From Chryseosolibacter sp036402115 (GTDB taxonomy: Bacteria > Bacteroidota > Bacteroidia > Cytophagales > Cyclobacteriaceae): a stretch of 9,211 nt of DNA. The stretch lies in the NCBI GenBank assembly GCA_036402115.1, contig DASWTM010000213.1, positions 1 through 9,211 on the forward strand. Direction: 5' to 3'. Below the pieces are notes generated by a model. It had not been told where the DNA came from. It ran no database searches and saw only the letters and a program-made list of their open reading frames with translations. Numbering within the stretch: position 1 is the stretch's first letter; every line of letters begins with the position of its first letter. The position numbers and the translations under genes were made by a program. Positions 8,376 to 9,211 of the stretch are shown here, piece by piece.

Positions 8376-9159
8376 TATAGAGATTGTAGTATGATTCGGT
8401 GTAGTTTTCGTCCTGAATGGTCTCGACTTTTTTCTCTTTCATTTTCTTGAAGAGCGCATCAAGTTTTTTATTGTCTCCGGCAACGGTAACTGCATCGGAG
8501 AATTCAACACCAAGCTTAATGAAGCCTTCGTAGTCAGCCGTCTTCAGGTTGCCAAGCATGTTGTCTTCGATGTCCATCATTTTCACTTTGTCCATAATGT
8601 TGCCTTTGAACTTATGGCTGAAGTGATTGTTGTAGATCGTGAAAACAGTTTTAGCATTCTTGAAAAGCGGATCGTTTTTGTACGTGGTCTTCAGATACAA
8701 TGGAATAAAGCTTGTGATCCAGTCATTGCAATGAACGACATCAGGTGCCCATCCCAGTTTGCGGACCGTTTCAATAACGCCTTTGCAGAAAAATATTGCA
8801 CGCTCGTCATTGTCTTCGTAGAAATTATTTTCCTTATCCTGGAAAACTGACTTGCGGTGGAAATAATCTTCGTTATCGATGAAATAAACTTGAAGTTTTG
8901 CGTTCGGAATAGAAGCTACCTTGATGATCAATGGTTTTTCCTCATCTCCTACTGAGATATTTATTCCAGAAAGCCTTACTACTTCATGCAGCCTGTTCTT
9001 GCGCTCATTGATGATCCCAAACCTTGGGACCAGTATCCGGATCTCCATGCCCTTCTCCTGCATAGCCTGTGGGAGTTTCCGCACAAAATCAGCTACCTCG
9101 GACGTCTGCAGGAAGGGGTTGATCTCACTGGCTACATAAAGAATACGGATTTTCGACAT
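8359..9159 (-). CDS. Glycogen/starch synthase-like protein, GT5 N-terminal half only, probably degenerate
   Basis: The 266 residues match only the N-terminal Rossmann half (Glyco_transf_5) of GlgA-type synthases; full enzymes are about 475 residues, with a C-terminal half that completes the ADP-glucose site. It starts MSKIRILYVASEINPF, the usual GlgA opening. The family KTGGL motif is replaced by QTSEV (18-22). VVHCNDW (141-147) is kept, but the His expected after it is Ile148. FTIHN has become FTIYN (173-177, Tyr176). The tail from about 228 is charged, with Lys-rich helix-like sequence, unlike GlgA. It is not cut by the window: the stop at 8361-8359 lies within the start of the next gene. 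I infer a non-catalytic or altered sugar-binding role rather than glycogen synthesis. ATG 9159 is chosen because the family sequence starts there; the longer frame from TTG 9207 would run through the promoter box. Confidence 0.85.
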   Translation of the reverse strand: MSKIRILYVASEINPFLQTSEVADFVRKLPQAMQEKGMEIRILVPRFGIINERKNRLHEVVRLSGINISVGDEEKPLIIKVASIPNAKLQVYFIDNEDYFHRKSVFQDKENNFYEDNDERAIFFCKGVIETVRKLGWAPDVVHCNDWITSFIPLYLKTTYKNDPLFKNAKTVFTIYNNHFSHKFKGNIMDKVKMMDIEDNMLGNLKTADYEGFIKLGVEFSDAVTVAGDNKKLDALFKKMKEKKVETIQDENYTESYYNLYNELVG

Positions 9160-9196
9160 ATTTTTGAATTTTAAAGTAGAACGGAAATTAGAGCCA

Positions 9197-9204
9197 CAAA
9201 AGTA
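9197..9204 (-). promoter_or_regulatory. Promoter -7 box for the GlgA-like/DUF4270/glmS operon
   Basis: TACTTTTG on the minus strand (9204-9197) matches TAnnTTTG exactly and is identical to the -7 box at 1154-1147. The -33 element would lie beyond the right edge. Transcription would begin near 9190, leaving a leader of about 31 nt that is A/T-rich just before ATG 9159 and has no Shine-Dalgarno sequence. Confidence 0.55.
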
Positions 9205-9211
9205 CAAATAA

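Noticed and set aside
9160..9207. N-terminal extension of the GlgA-like protein from TTG 9207
   Set aside because: The GlgA family sequence starts at ATG 9159, and the extension is a translation of the TACTTTTG promoter box and leader.

Overview
The window looks like chromosomal DNA of a member of the Bacteroidota, most likely a Cytophagales-type organism; this placement is an inference. The clues are a type IX secretion (T9SS) C-terminal sorting domain on a giant secreted protein, a DUF4270-type lipoprotein, promoters of the Bacteroidota TAnnTTTG type, and start codons in A/T-rich leaders with little or no Shine-Dalgarno sequence. I see no insertion sequences, CRISPR arrays, phage genes, tRNAs or rRNAs. 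Base composition looks even across the window, with no sign of recent transfer.

Left part (1-1128, minus strand): the N-terminal 376 residues of an exported protein that runs off the left edge. It has a signal peptide and is built from tandem copies of a roughly 140-residue module that I cannot assign to a named family. Positions 1129-1385 are a divergent promoter region serving this gene and the next.

Middle (1386-4868, plus strand): one 1160-residue secreted protein. It consists of a signal peptide, about 13 delta-60-type repeats, four fibronectin type III domains and a T9SS sorting tail. It converges with the right-hand operon, and a strong hairpin at 4996-5021 lies between them and probably ends transcription from both sides.

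Right part (5069-9159, minus strand, transcribed leftwards): a tight three-gene operon in the order glycogen-synthase-like half protein, DUF4270-type lipoprotein, glmS. The first two genes overlap by 17 nt and the last two are 7 nt apart. A TACTTTTG promoter box sits just upstream of the first gene. GlmS is complete with all recognisable catalytic residues and makes glucosamine-6-phosphate for cell-wall sugars. The GlgA-like protein contains only the N-terminal half of a GT5 glycosyltransferase, and several signature residues are replaced, so it is probably not a working glycogen synthase. What it and the surface lipoprotein do beside GlmS is the most open question in the window.
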